From: Bradyrhizobium sp. RP6
Lineage (GTDB): Bacteria > Pseudomonadota > Alphaproteobacteria > Rhizobiales > Xanthobacteraceae
Length of the DNA stretch: 64,000 nt
Direction: 5' to 3'
Assembly (NCBI RefSeq): GCF_003837805.1
Contig: NZ_RQIT01000017.1
Span: 88,992-152,991 of the forward strand
Below are positions 26,385 to 35,264 of the stretch, piece by piece. The notes under the pieces were generated by a model. That model had not been told where the DNA came from, did not search any database, and saw only the letters and a list, made by a program, of their open reading frames with translations. The position numbers and the translations under genes were made by a program. Position 1 is the first letter of the stretch. Every line of letters starts with the position of its first letter.

Positions 26385-29225
26385 ATGAGACCAGCGGAGA
26401 TGCTCAAACCCGACCCGTTCAAGTCCGACCCGCGACAGGTGGATGTGCCTGCGATGGTCGACCGAAGCACGTTTCTTTCGACCCTGCCGGCCACTTCGGC
26501 AGACCGTAACGCAGCATTGACGATCGTCGGCGTGTCCTCCCTCCTGTTTGCAGCGGCCGTGCCCTTCGCGGGTACCCCGCTTCTGCCGGTGCCGGCCTTC
26601 GTCGCGAGTTATCAATCTGCGCTCGCCGTGAGCGACATCGTCACGGCCGTGCTGCTGCTGTCGCAATTTGCGATCTTGCGGACCCGCGCGCTGCTGTGGC
26701 TCGCGACCGGCTATCTCTTCACCGCCGCGGCGGCGCTGGTTCATGCCCTCACCTTCCCCGGACTGTTCGCACCCACCGGACTCTTTGGCGCGGGCCGGCA
26801 GACCACGGTCTGGCTCTACATGATCTGGCACGCCGGCTTTCCGCTGTGCGTGATGGCTTATGCCTGGCTGAAAGAAAATGACGGTGGTCCCCGGATCCGC
26901 GGCACGGCAGGCCGGGCGATTTATGCCAGCGTGCTCGGCGTCACCGCCGCGATGGCCGTCTTCGCCTGGATCGTGACCGCGCAGCACGATCTGCTGCCGG
27001 TCCTGCTGCGCGACGGTCGGTACACGACAACCATGATCGGAGTCGTGTCCTTCGTGTGGTCGCTGAGCTTTGCCGCGCTGATCTCGCTCTGGTTCCGCAA
27101 GCCGCACACGGTGATCGACGTCTGGCTCATGGTGGTCATGTGCGCCTGGCTGTTCGACATCGCGTTGTCGGCGATCGTCAACGTCGCGCGCTTCGATCTC
27201 GGCTTCTATGCCGGCCGGCTCTACGGTCTCGCGGCGGCCACCTTCGTGCTCGCAGTGCTTCTCATCGAGAACGTCCGCCTCCAGGCGCATACGGTGGGCC
27301 TCGTCGGGAGGCTGCGCCAGCAATCGGCCTCGGAACGCGACTATTACGGCAAGCGCCTCGCGCTGTACGGCGCGGTCGTCGAATCGTCCAATGATGCCAT
27401 CATCACGAAGTCGCTCGATGGCATCATCACCGGCTGGAACAAGGCCGCCGAACATCTTTTCGGCTATTCCGCGGCCGAGGCCATCGGCAAGCCGATCGAC
27501 ATCATCGTCCCGCCGGATCTCAAAGGCGAGGTCAGGAGCATCCTCAACCGGATCGCCAGCAACGAGTCGATTGCCCAGCACGAGACGATCCGGATCCGAA
27601 AAGACGGAAGCCCGCTCGACGTCGTCCTCAACGTTACACCGCTGCGGACCGATGAGGGAGAAATCATCGGCGCCTCCAAGATCGCTCACGACATTACCGA
27701 AGAGAAGCAGGCGAGAGAGAAGCTGCGCCGGGAGACCGAAGAACGCCAGCGCATCTTCGAGACCTCGCAGGACCTGATCCTGGTCACCGACGGCTATGGC
27801 AATTTCGTCCAGGTCAGCCCGAGCGTGAAGAACATTCTCGGCTACGACCCCGAGGATATGGTCGGGCACAGCGCGACCGAGTTCATCCATCCCGACGATC
27901 TCGAGAAGACGCGGAACGAGATGCGCGCAGCGCGTCGCGGTGCGGTCAAGCGCAGCTTCGAGGCGCGCTACTACCATTACGACGGTCACGAGGTCGCGCT
28001 GAACTGGATGGGCACCTGGTCCGAGCCGGTGAAGCGCCACTACTTCATCGGCCGCGATCTCACCGACAAGCAGGCTGCCGAAGCCCAGCTCCGGCAGATC
28101 CAGAAGATGGACTCGATCGGGCAATTGACCGGCGGCGTCGCCCACGATTTCAACAACGTGCTGACCGTCATCACGGGTACGATCGGCATTCTCAGCGATG
28201 CGGTCGCCGACCGGCCCGAGCTTGCCGCCATCACCAGGCTGATCGACGACGCCGCCGAGCGCGGGGCGCAGCTGACCAAGCATCTGCTCGCCTTCGCCCG
28301 CAAGCAGCCGCTCCAGCCGCGCGAGATCGACGTGAACGCGCTGGCGCTCGAAGCCGCCAAGCTGCTGCATCCGACGCTCGGCGAGCAGATCACCATCATG
28401 CCGCAACTCACCGAGGATGCCTGGCCGACGCTGGTCGACCCGGGCCAGCTGTCCACCGCGATCCTCAATCTCGCGCTGAACGCTCGCGACGCCATGCCCG
28501 ACGGCGGCACCCTGGTGCTGGAGACCCGCAACGTCTTCCTCGACGACGGCTATGCCAGCATGAACCCCGACGTCGCTGCCGGCAATTACGTGATGATAGC
28601 GGTCAGCGACACCGGCAGCGGAATTCCCGCCGAGCTGATCGACCGGGTGTTCGATCCCTTCTTCACCACCAAGGAGGTCGGCAAGGGCACTGGCCTCGGC
28701 CTCAGCATGGTGTTCGGCTTCGTCAAGCAGTCGGGCGGCCACATCAAGATCTACAGCGAAGAAGGTCACGGCACGAGCGTGAAGATCTACCTGCCGCGCT
28801 CGACCGGGATGCAGGAGACCGAGTTCGAAGCGCTCCAGAACGCGCCCATCGCCGGCGGCGACGAGAAGATCCTGATCGTCGAGGACGATGCACTGGTGCG
28901 GCAGTATGTCGTGACGCAGGTCAAGAGCCTCGGCTATACCGCGCTCGAGGCTGCCAACGGCGCCGAGGCCCTCAATATCATCGACAGCGACGAGACCATC
29001 GACCTGCTCTTCACTGACATCATCATGCCCGGCAACATGAACGGCCGCCAGCTTGCTGACGAGGCGGCCCGTCGCCGCCCCGACCTGAAGACGCTGTTCA
29101 CCTCGGGCTACACTGAAAATGCCATCGTCCATCATGGCCGGCTCGATTCCGGCGTGCTGCTGCTCGCCAAGCCCTACCGCAAATCCGAGCTCGCCAAAAT
29201 GCTCAGGACCGCGCTCGCCAGTTGA
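26385..29225 (+). CDS. Hybrid sensor histidine kinase / receiver (MASE-type sensor, two PAS)
   Basis: 946 aa. A membrane sensor of about eight helices (residues about 40-300, MASE4-like) is followed by PAS (325-445), a second PAS with ATEFIHPDDLEKTR (455-570), a HisKA domain with H587 in GGVAHDFNNVL, an ATPase domain (NLALNARDAMPDGG, DTGSGIP, GLGLSMVFGF) and a C-terminal receiver (DDALVRQYV, phospho-acceptor near D878 in LFTDIIMPG, KPY). It could phosphorylate its own receiver or the adjacent single-domain receiver. Input signal unknown. Confidence 0.92.
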   Translation: MRPAEMLKPDPFKSDPRQVDVPAMVDRSTFLSTLPATSADRNAALTIVGVSSLLFAAAVPFAGTPLLPVPAFVASYQSALAVSDIVTAVLLLSQFAILRTRALLWLATGYLFTAAAALVHALTFPGLFAPTGLFGAGRQTTVWLYMIWHAGFPLCVMAYAWLKENDGGPRIRGTAGRAIYASVLGVTAAMAVFAWIVTAQHDLLPVLLRDGRYTTTMIGVVSFVWSLSFAALISLWFRKPHTVIDVWLMVVMCAWLFDIALSAIVNVARFDLGFYAGRLYGLAAATFVLAVLLIENVRLQAHTVGLVGRLRQQSASERDYYGKRLALYGAVVESSNDAIITKSLDGIITGWNKAAEHLFGYSAAEAIGKPIDIIVPPDLKGEVRSILNRIASNESIAQHETIRIRKDGSPLDVVLNVTPLRTDEGEIIGASKIAHDITEEKQAREKLRRETEERQRIFETSQDLILVTDGYGNFVQVSPSVKNILGYDPEDMVGHSATEFIHPDDLEKTRNEMRAARRGAVKRSFEARYYHYDGHEVALNWMGTWSEPVKRHYFIGRDLTDKQAAEAQLRQIQKMDSIGQLTGGVAHDFNNVLTVITGTIGILSDAVADRPELAAITRLIDDAAERGAQLTKHLLAFARKQPLQPREIDVNALALEAAKLLHPTLGEQITIMPQLTEDAWPTLVDPGQLSTAILNLALNARDAMPDGGTLVLETRNVFLDDGYASMNPDVAAGNYVMIAVSDTGSGIPAELIDRVFDPFFTTKEVGKGTGLGLSMVFGFVKQSGGHIKIYSEEGHGTSVKIYLPRSTGMQETEFEALQNAPIAGGDEKILIVEDDALVRQYVVTQVKSLGYTALEAANGAEALNIIDSDETIDLLFTDIIMPGNMNGRQLADEAARRRPDLKTLFTSGYTENAIVHHGRLDSGVLLLAKPYRKSELAKMLRTALAS

Positions 29226-29283
29226 GCCTGCGGCATCGCTGCGCTATCGCGGATCGCGAAATGCTCTCAACAACGAGGCCATC

Positions 29284-30279
29284 TTGAAAAACCTTCTGAC
29301 CGATATCGCCGGCGTCCGGGTCGGCCATGCCGAGAATATCAAAGTGGCCTCCGGCACGACCGCCATCATTTTCGACCAGCCCGCCGTCGCGGCGATCGAC
29401 ATCCGGGGCGGCGGACCCGGCACGCGCGAGGTCTCGCTGCTCGAGGTCGCCAACACGGTCGAGCGGGTCGACGCGATCGCGCTCTCCGGCGGCTCCGCCT
29501 TCGGCCTCGATGCCGGCGGCGGCGTGCAGGCCTGGCTCGCCGAACAGGGCCGCGGCTTCAGGGTCCGGGAGGCCGTGGTCCCCCTCGTTCCGGGCGCGAT
29601 CGTGTTCGACCTGCTCAACGGCGGCGACAAGGCCTGGGGCCGCTTCTCGCCCTATCGCGATCTCGGCTATGCCGCCGCCGCTTCCGCCGGCACCGACTTC
29701 GCGCTCGGCAGCGTCGGTGCGGGCCTGGGCGCGACCACCGCCACCTTCAAGGGCGGTATCGGCTCGGCATCGGCCGTCACGACGAACGGCGTCAAGGTCG
29801 CCGCGATCATGGTGGTGAACGCGGTCGGCAGCGTCACCGTCGGCAACGGCCCGTGGTTCTGGGCGGCGCCGTTCGAGGAAAACGGCGAGTTCGGCGGACG
29901 TGGCCTGCCGCCTGCGTTCACGCCCGACATGCTGGCGATGCGCATCAAAGGCGGGCCGGCCGCGAGCGAGCGCGAGAACACCACGATCGGCCTCGTCGTC
30001 ACCGACGCTGTTCTTAGCAAGGCGCAGGCCAAGCGGCTCGCAATGATCGCGCAGACCGGATTTGCCCGCGCGATCTATCCGGTGCACGCTCCGCTCGACG
30101 GCGACGTGCTGTTCGCCGCAGCCACTTGCGAGAAGCCGATCGAGCCGCTGGTGGAGCTCACCGAGCTCGGCATGGTCGCCGCCAACGTGGTCGCACGCGC
30201 GATCGCGAGCGGCGTGTACAGCGCGACCGCGCTACCGTTCCCCAGTGCACTGCCGGCGTGGAAAGACAAGTTCGGTTAG
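29284..30279 (+). CDS. P1-family (DmpA/NylC-like) self-processing peptidase
   Basis: 331 aa from a TTG at 29284 with GAGG upstream; upstream in-frame codons would overlap the kinase gene. P1/S58 family motifs: RGGGPGTREVSLL, LSGGSAFGLDAGGGVQ, FKGGIGSASAVTTNGV, FEENGEFGG and GDVLFAAAT. Members are Ntn hydrolases that cut themselves before a Ser or Thr, freeing an N-terminal nucleophile; ENTTIG gives N232/T233 as the expected site. Substrates of relatives include D-aminopeptides and nylon oligomers. No signal peptide. Confidence 0.82.
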   Translation: MKNLLTDIAGVRVGHAENIKVASGTTAIIFDQPAVAAIDIRGGGPGTREVSLLEVANTVERVDAIALSGGSAFGLDAGGGVQAWLAEQGRGFRVREAVVPLVPGAIVFDLLNGGDKAWGRFSPYRDLGYAAAASAGTDFALGSVGAGLGATTATFKGGIGSASAVTTNGVKVAAIMVVNAVGSVTVGNGPWFWAAPFEENGEFGGRGLPPAFTPDMLAMRIKGGPAASERENTTIGLVVTDAVLSKAQAKRLAMIAQTGFARAIYPVHAPLDGDVLFAAATCEKPIEPLVELTELGMVAANVVARAIASGVYSATALPFPSALPAWKDKFG

Positions 30280-30326
30280 CAACGAAACGGCGGCTACGGC
30301 GTTAGCGGGGGCGAAGGTGCACCGCC

Positions 30327-30539
30327 ATGCCGTCGTCCGTGATCCGCTTCTTTCGATATGCGCCGGGCACGCGCGAGCTGAAGGTGACTTTCGTCAGCGG
30401 AAGGATCTACCTCTACGAGGACGTTCCGCCCGAGGCCGCCGCTGCATTCAGTCAAGCGCGCTCGAAAGGGGCGTTCTTCAATCGCGAGATCCGCGACCGT
30501 TATGTCTATCGTGACATCACGCACGAATATGCAGGGTAG
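30327..30539 (+). CDS. KTSC-domain small protein
   Basis: 70 aa. Almost the whole protein matches the KTSC fold pattern: VIRFFRYAPGTRELKVTFVSGRIYLYEDVPPEAA and SKGAFFNREIRDRY. The name comes from similarity to a lysyl-tRNA synthetase C-terminus; no molecular function is established. It follows the peptidase gene by 48 bp and converges on the EF-hand gene. Confidence 0.82.
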   Translation: MPSSVIRFFRYAPGTRELKVTFVSGRIYLYEDVPPEAAAAFSQARSKGAFFNREIRDRYVYRDITHEYAG

Positions 30540-30552
30540 CCTTGGAGCGCGC

Positions 30553-31335
30553 TTACACGCTCATAGACATTGATGAAGCCGACCCCGCCGAAGCCTGCGC
30601 CTGACGCTGCATCATCTGCCCGAACCAGTCATAAGGCGAACTGCCGCCGCCGTTGGCATTCGAACTGCTGGAGGCGCCAGGCACGGTGGTCGACATCTTG
30701 AAGCCGTCGGCATAGGTGACGGTGGTGGTGGTCGAGCCATCGGCATTGGTCGTCGTGGTCGACGTCGAGCCGCCGGATTGCGACGAGGAGTCCGAACCAC
30801 CGCCCGAACTGCCGGCACCCTGCGCCTGATGGCCGTGGCCGCCCCGCAGCGCCTTCGTCATCTCTCCGAGATTGATGTCGCCATCCGCATTCGCGTCCAT
30901 CTTCGAGAACACCTCATCGGCCTTGGCCAGATTGGTGCCGCCCGCGCCGAGGGCATCCTCGAACTCGGACTTGGTGATCTTGCCGTCACCGTCCCCATCG
31001 ATCTGCGAGAACAGGTCCTTCAGCGCATCCTCGGGACTCTTCGATGCCGAAGACGCCGCCCCAGTCGAGGATGAGCTGGTCGCGCCGCTCCTGTCCGTCG
31101 ACTGGCCCTGCGCCGCGAACAGCGCGTTCATCGTCTCCGGCGAGATCTGCGGATATCTGCCCGAGTTGACCGACGAGGCCGCGCCGCTGGTCGTGCTGCT
31201 GCCGCTGTCGATCGCGAACGGGTTGGTCGTGCCTTGCGTCGATCCCGTCTTCTGCGTCGATGACGACGATTTCGAGTTCGTCAGCGACTGGATCGCGCCG
31301 AGCGCACTCGATACCGCACCAAGGGCGAACAACAT
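30553..31335 (-). CDS. EF-hand calcium-binding protein, Ser/Thr/Gly-rich
   Basis: 260 aa from ATG 31335 with GGAG 7 nt upstream. Residues 20-60, 80-98 and 170-235 are low-complexity Ser/Thr/Gly. Between them are two canonical EF-hand loops: DGDGDGKITKSE (113-124) and DANADGDINLGE (147-158), both with all oxygen ligands. N-terminal LFALGAVSSALGAIQS is hydrophobic but is a poor signal peptide. Likely a calcium sensor or buffer; relatives with this layout are unassigned. 13 bp from the convergent KTSC gene. Confidence 0.83.
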   Translation of the reverse strand: MLFALGAVSSALGAIQSLTNSKSSSSTQKTGSTQGTTNPFAIDSGSSTTSGAASSVNSGRYPQISPETMNALFAAQGQSTDRSGATSSSSTGAASSASKSPEDALKDLFSQIDGDGDGKITKSEFEDALGAGGTNLAKADEVFSKMDANADGDINLGEMTKALRGGHGHQAQGAGSSGGGSDSSSQSGGSTSTTTTNADGSTTTTVTYADGFKMSTTVPGASSSSNANGGGSSPYDWFGQMMQRQAQASAGSASSMSMSV

Positions 31336-31585
31336 TGCACAACTCCAACCGGTGCGGCATGCCGCGGCCAACATTCAGGACTGACGTCAGCAAGCGTCGT
31401 GCCAGCGTGAAAAGCTCAATGAAATCCGCCTCCGCCGCGCTTGCCGCCGTCGGGGAACACCGGCAATTCGTGCCGGTCGCGGCAGAAATTTCCGCCCACA
31501 GGAAGCACGGCTCCCCTGCATTGCCCGCCACGGAGGCCCATGTTAGGCGAGGCCATCCTTCACGGCCGCCACGGGAAAACGCGCC

Positions 31586-32287
31586 ATGACCCAAGCCTTC
31601 GCACCCCGCCCCCTGGCCATTGCGCCCTCGATCCTGGCCTCGGACTTCTCCAGGCTCGGCGAGGAGGTGCGCGCGGTGGATGCCGCCGGCGCCGACTGGA
31701 TCCATCTCGACGTGATGGACGGGCACTTCGTTCCGAACATCTCCTACGGCCCTGATGTCATCAAGGCGATGCGCCCGCACACGAATAAGATCTTCGACGC
31801 GCATCTGATGATCTCGCCCTGCGATCCCTATCTCGAGGCCTTTGCGAAAGCCGGCTGCGACCACATCACCGTGCATGCGGAGGCAGGTCCCCACCTGCAC
31901 CGCTCGCTCCAGGCGATCCGCGCGCTCGGCAAGAAGGCCGGCGTCTCGCTCAATCCGGCAACGCCGATCAGCGCGCTCGAATACGTCCTCGACCTCGTCG
32001 ACCTCGTGCTGGTGATGTCGGTCAATCCCGGCTTCGGCGGCCAGGCTTTCATCCCCTCCGCGATCGGCAAGATCCGTGACATCCGCGCGATGACGGCCGG
32101 CCGGCCGATCGATATCGAGGTCGACGGCGGCGTCGGCCCCGATGTTGCCGGCGCGCTCGCGGCGGCTGGCGCCAACGCCTTCGTCGCCGGCACCTCCGTG
32201 TTCAAGGGCGGCACGCAGGACGCCTACAAGACCAACATCGCCGCGATCCGCAACGCGGCGCTGGGGGCCCGCGGCGAAGCGATTTGA
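31586..32287 (+). CDS. rpe: Ribulose-phosphate 3-epimerase
   Basis: 233 aa, TIM barrel. Family signatures PSILASDFSRLGEEV, DWIHLDVMDGHFVPN, VHAEAGPH, LVMSVNPGFGGQ and IDIEVDGGVGPD contain the metal ligands (His, Asp) and catalytic Asp residues. Interconverts ribulose 5-phosphate and xylulose 5-phosphate in the pentose-phosphate and Calvin pathways. No other pathway gene sits beside it. Codons 32243-32287 (end) include the usual short C-terminal tail. Confidence 0.95.
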   Translation: MTQAFAPRPLAIAPSILASDFSRLGEEVRAVDAAGADWIHLDVMDGHFVPNISYGPDVIKAMRPHTNKIFDAHLMISPCDPYLEAFAKAGCDHITVHAEAGPHLHRSLQAIRALGKKAGVSLNPATPISALEYVLDLVDLVLVMSVNPGFGGQAFIPSAIGKIRDIRAMTAGRPIDIEVDGGVGPDVAGALAAAGANAFVAGTSVFKGGTQDAYKTNIAAIRNAALGARGEAI

Positions 32288-32451
32288 GCTGGATCAAGCG
32301 GCGCAGGCTGACGAGGAGCAATCCCGTGGCGTCTCCGGGTGCTGCAGCGCGCACCGCCTGGATTGCAATCCTGATCCGTACTCGTCCGGACTTCACTGAT
32401 TCGCGCAAATCACCGCAAGTGACTCCTGTCTGCTTTTGACGGGAGCACATC

Positions 32452-32595
32452 ATGACGACGACCCTGATTTGGACTGGCGTAGCGTTGTGGTTCGGACTCA
32501 ACGCGGCGATGGCGACTCGCAGACGCTACGCGGCACAGCCGGTGAAGGCCGTGACTTCTGCCCGCATCATTTCACGTCATCGTCACCCGGCCTGA
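32452..32595 (+). CDS. Small single-helix membrane protein
   Basis: 47 aa, ORF too short for usual cutoffs: begins MTTTLIWTGVALWFGLNAAM, one hydrophobic segment (5-20), then a basic tail (RRRYAAQPVK, SRHRHPA). GGGAG is 7 nt before the ATG. The topology, membrane helix followed by a positive cytoplasmic tail, is that of many small stress or regulatory membrane proteins, but I recognise no family. The 160 bp between rpe and this gene show nothing else. Confidence 0.55.
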   Translation: MTTTLIWTGVALWFGLNAAMATRRRYAAQPVKAVTSARIISRHRHPA

Positions 32596-32813
32596 GCGCC
32601 ATGCAGATCGCACTGGTGAAGCGCCAGCCGAAACGCAGATGCCGGATTCCGCGTCGCCCGCATCCAAGCCTCGAGGACTTCTTCGGCCGCCTCGAGCGCG
32701 CCGACAGAATGCTGGACGACGATGCCGGGCCCGACGCCGACCTCGACCATACGTTCTCCTCGCAGCGCCAACACTGAGATTTCCTTTTCCGGACCGACCC
32801 AATGAAACCGCAT
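32583..32813 (-). CDS. Possible small unrecognised protein
   Basis: 76 aa if started at ATG 32813 (MRFHWVGPEKEISVLALRGE...). The composition is plausible for a small soluble alpha/beta protein (VEVGVGPGIVVQHSVGALEAAEEVLEAW), and the codon pattern is acceptable, but it overlaps the divergent zinc protein start and the end of the gene at 32452. An open frame reaches 32975. No family recognised. Confidence 0.35.
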   Translation of the reverse strand: MRFHWVGPEKEISVLALRGERMVEVGVGPGIVVQHSVGALEAAEEVLEAWMRATRNPASAFRLALHQCDLHGAQAG

Positions 32814-32984
32814 TGCCCGACCTGCCTCAAGGAAATGACCAGGGCGTCCGCGTCGCGTAACCTGTTCAGTTGCGAACCTTGCCGCGAGATCATCCAGTAT
32901 TTTGGCGGCGGCGCGGATCACGGCGAGCCCGGCCCGCAATTCTGCTGGCCCATCCGCCGCAAGCGCTCCGCCCACGCGGCCTGA
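32802..32984 (+). CDS. Small zinc-finger-like protein
   Basis: 60 aa. Two CxxC pairs, C5/C8 (CPTC) and C24/C27 (CEPC), spaced 15 residues apart, form a likely zinc ribbon or rubredoxin-like knuckle. The middle reads KEMTRASASRNLFS. Ribosome site weak. It is a type of small zinc protein common in this genus group; partner unknown. Confidence 0.5.
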   Translation: MKPHCPTCLKEMTRASASRNLFSCEPCREIIQYFGGGADHGEPGPQFCWPIRRKRSAHAA

Positions 32985-33010
32985 CCCGAACCCGCAAGAC
33001 GCCAGGCGGG

Positions 33011-34450
33011 CTATCCCGCAATGTCGCCGGCATCTGAGCCGCCGACATTGCCAGCCAGTCGCGGCGGCCGCACCACGGTGACGGTGCAGGTCGCTTCCGC
33101 GGCCACCTTGGCCGAGACGCTGCCGAGCAGCGTGCGCCTGAACGAACTCTGCCGTGCGCCGATAATGACGTGATCGACCTGGTTGGCCTCGGCGAATTCC
33201 AGGATCGCGGCGGCGGGATCGACCGCCTCCAGCACATGAGCCGACAGCCGGCTCTCATCCAGCTTGAGCGGCGTCGCCCAATGCCTGAGCGCGACCAGGC
33301 GGTCGATATGCTTGTTGGAGCCCTGCTCGTCGAGGGTACGGTCGATCGAGATCCGGTTCAGCTTGAGCACGTTGAGGCAGGCAAGCCGCGCCGACGGCAA
33401 GGTGGCGAGGATGCGTTCGGTCGTCACGCGCAGCGCCTCGTTCAGCTCCGGTGCACCTTCCACCGTGTCCAGCGCGACAGCGAGGATCGGACTCGATGCG
33501 ATTTGGGCGGCGACGTCCGATTTCGCGCGCGGCGCCAAGACGCCCAGGTTGAAGCGGCGCCGCCACGCGACGCTGAGAGGATCACGTTTCACCCGCTCCG
33601 AGCGCGCGGTGAGCTTGACCTGGTCCGGATGGGCGAGATCGAAGGCGAGCTGAGACGCCGTCGGGTAGCGCCACACCGGCTCGATCTCGAGACACCGCAA
33701 CACCACCTCCTGAAGCCAGGGCGGATAATCCGCCCGGATCTTGCGCGGCGGATGCGGGTCGCGCCAGAGCCGGCGCCGCATGGCACGCAGCGTCTCGCCC
33801 TCGCCGAACGGCCGCTCGCCGGTCGTGAAGAAATAGAGCAGCACGCCGAGTGAGAACAGGTCGCTGCGCGGATCGTCGCGAACGCCCAGGAGCCGCTCGG
33901 GCGCCATATAGGGCGCAGTGCCGTAAGGCAGGCGGAACTCTTCCTGCAACAGATCAGGCAGATGGTTGTGGTGCGACAGGCCGTAGTCGATCAGAACCGC
34001 CTCGCCTGAATCACGAAACATGATGCTGCTCGGCTTGATGTCGTGATGGATCACGTTCTGCCGATGCAGATCGGCGAGCGCGAGCGCGATCTTTGCGACG
34101 AGCTGCCGCGCCTCGTCATAGGGCAGCGGCAGGTCGGGGAGCCGCTTGTAGAGCGTAGCGCCAGGGATGCGCTCGATCACGACATAGGCCTGATGCGCGA
34201 AATCCCCGGTGCCGAAGCAGGCCGGCACGTGCGGACCTGCAAGCCGCGGCAGGATCATCATCTCCATCTCGAAGGAGACGATCGCGGCGGGGTCCTCGCC
34301 CTCCGACACCCGCGGGATCTTCATCAGCAAGGGCACGTCGATGCCGGGATGGGTGACGGTCCACAGCGTTGCCATCCCGCCGGCATGCACGCATTCGCCG
34401 ATGGTGTAACCGTCGATCTCCGCGCCCGACTTGACCAGGGGTTTCGGCAT
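33011..34450 (-). CDS. Ser/Thr protein kinase fused to a universal-stress (Usp) domain
   Basis: 479 aa from ATG 34450. Residues 10-285 form a kinase: AGGMATLW (Gly-loop), K44, HHDIKPSS catalytic loop with D137, DYG (D155, normally DFG), APYMAPE. The Asn five residues after the catalytic Asp is Ser142, unusual. Residues 318-462 are a UspA-like domain ending GARQSSFRRTLLGSVSAKV, the ATP-binding signature of Usp. Kinase-Usp fusion would couple stress-nucleotide sensing to protein phosphorylation. Five bp after the metallophosphatase gene, so an operon with it. Cytoplasmic, no membrane helix. Confidence 0.88.
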   Translation of the reverse strand: MPKPLVKSGAEIDGYTIGECVHAGGMATLWTVTHPGIDVPLLMKIPRVSEGEDPAAIVSFEMEMMILPRLAGPHVPACFGTGDFAHQAYVVIERIPGATLYKRLPDLPLPYDEARQLVAKIALALADLHRQNVIHHDIKPSSIMFRDSGEAVLIDYGLSHHNHLPDLLQEEFRLPYGTAPYMAPERLLGVRDDPRSDLFSLGVLLYFFTTGERPFGEGETLRAMRRRLWRDPHPPRKIRADYPPWLQEVVLRCLEIEPVWRYPTASQLAFDLAHPDQVKLTARSERVKRDPLSVAWRRRFNLGVLAPRAKSDVAAQIASSPILAVALDTVEGAPELNEALRVTTERILATLPSARLACLNVLKLNRISIDRTLDEQGSNKHIDRLVALRHWATPLKLDESRLSAHVLEAVDPAAAILEFAEANQVDHVIIGARQSSFRRTLLGSVSAKVAAEATCTVTVVRPPRLAGNVGGSDAGDIAG

Positions 34451-34455
34451 CGCAG

Positions 34456-35196
34456 TCAGCGCCCTTGCGACAGCCTGTCGGCCAGCCAGGGCGGCAGTCC
34501 GTTGTCGCGGATCCTGCTTGCCGCGGTCGCGATGTCGTAAGGGGCGCGGCAATAGGTGATCTGGCATGAGACCGTGTCGAACAGCGCGAAGGATGCGGAC
34601 GGATCGCCATCGCGGGGCTGGCCGACCGAGCCAAGCACGGCGAGCCATTGCCGCCCGCGCAGGAGCTGCACGGGAACGTCGGTCTTCGGCACGAAGCTCG
34701 TCATCTTCGCCGTCACCGACATCGAATAGAGCGCGGGGCGATGGATGTGGCCGCAGAACGTGACATGGGCGGGCGTCGCGATCAGGCTCTTGGCGGCGTC
34801 CACCGTCGAGCGGACATAGTGCCAGCGCTGGGGATGAGAGGCCTCCGAGTGCACGAACAGGCGATCGCTGTCCTCCACCAGCATCGGTAACTCAGCCAGG
34901 AACCGCCGCTGCGCGATGTCGAGCCGGCCGCGGGTCCATTCGATCGCGATTTGCGCTTCGGCGTTCATGGTCTCCGCCGAGGAGTTGACCGCCTGGTCGT
35001 GGTTGCCGCGCACGGCAACAGCCCCCTGGGCCACGAGCTCCATTGCGCTATCCACCACCCATTCCGGATCGGCGCCGTAACCAACGAAATCGCCGAGCAG
35101 GACGAACTGCTCCGCGCCTTTCGCACGGGCGATTTTCAGGCAGGCCTCGAACGCCTGCCGGTTGCCGTGGATATCCGAGAAGACAGCTAGGAGCAC
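34456..35196 (-). CDS. Calcineurin-like metallophosphoesterase
   Basis: 246 aa from GTG 35196 with GGAGG just upstream (ATG 35220 is possible). The two-metal site is complete: D8 and H10 (FSDIHGN), D36 (LGDFVGYG), N65/H66 (RGNHDQ), then His in FVHSE and CGHIHR. Resembles the cyclic-nucleotide phosphodiesterase/PPP-like bacterial group. Directly upstream of the kinase-Usp gene, an arrangement that suggests it removes phosphate added by the kinase or consumes a stress nucleotide. Confidence 0.88.
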   Translation of the reverse strand: MLLAVFSDIHGNRQAFEACLKIARAKGAEQFVLLGDFVGYGADPEWVVDSAMELVAQGAVAVRGNHDQAVNSSAETMNAEAQIAIEWTRGRLDIAQRRFLAELPMLVEDSDRLFVHSEASHPQRWHYVRSTVDAAKSLIATPAHVTFCGHIHRPALYSMSVTAKMTSFVPKTDVPVQLLRGRQWLAVLGSVGQPRDGDPSASFALFDTVSCQITYCRAPYDIATAASRIRDNGLPPWLADRLSQGR

Positions 35197-35264
35197 GCAC
35201 CCTCCACCCCTCGAACTCATATTGAAAGCCGATAAGGCCAAATTGAGGGAGATCAAGAAGATGC

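Noticed and set aside
26295..29135. Open frame of 946 codons antisense to the hybrid kinase
   Set aside because: Same reason; the sense strand has a full set of kinase motifs.
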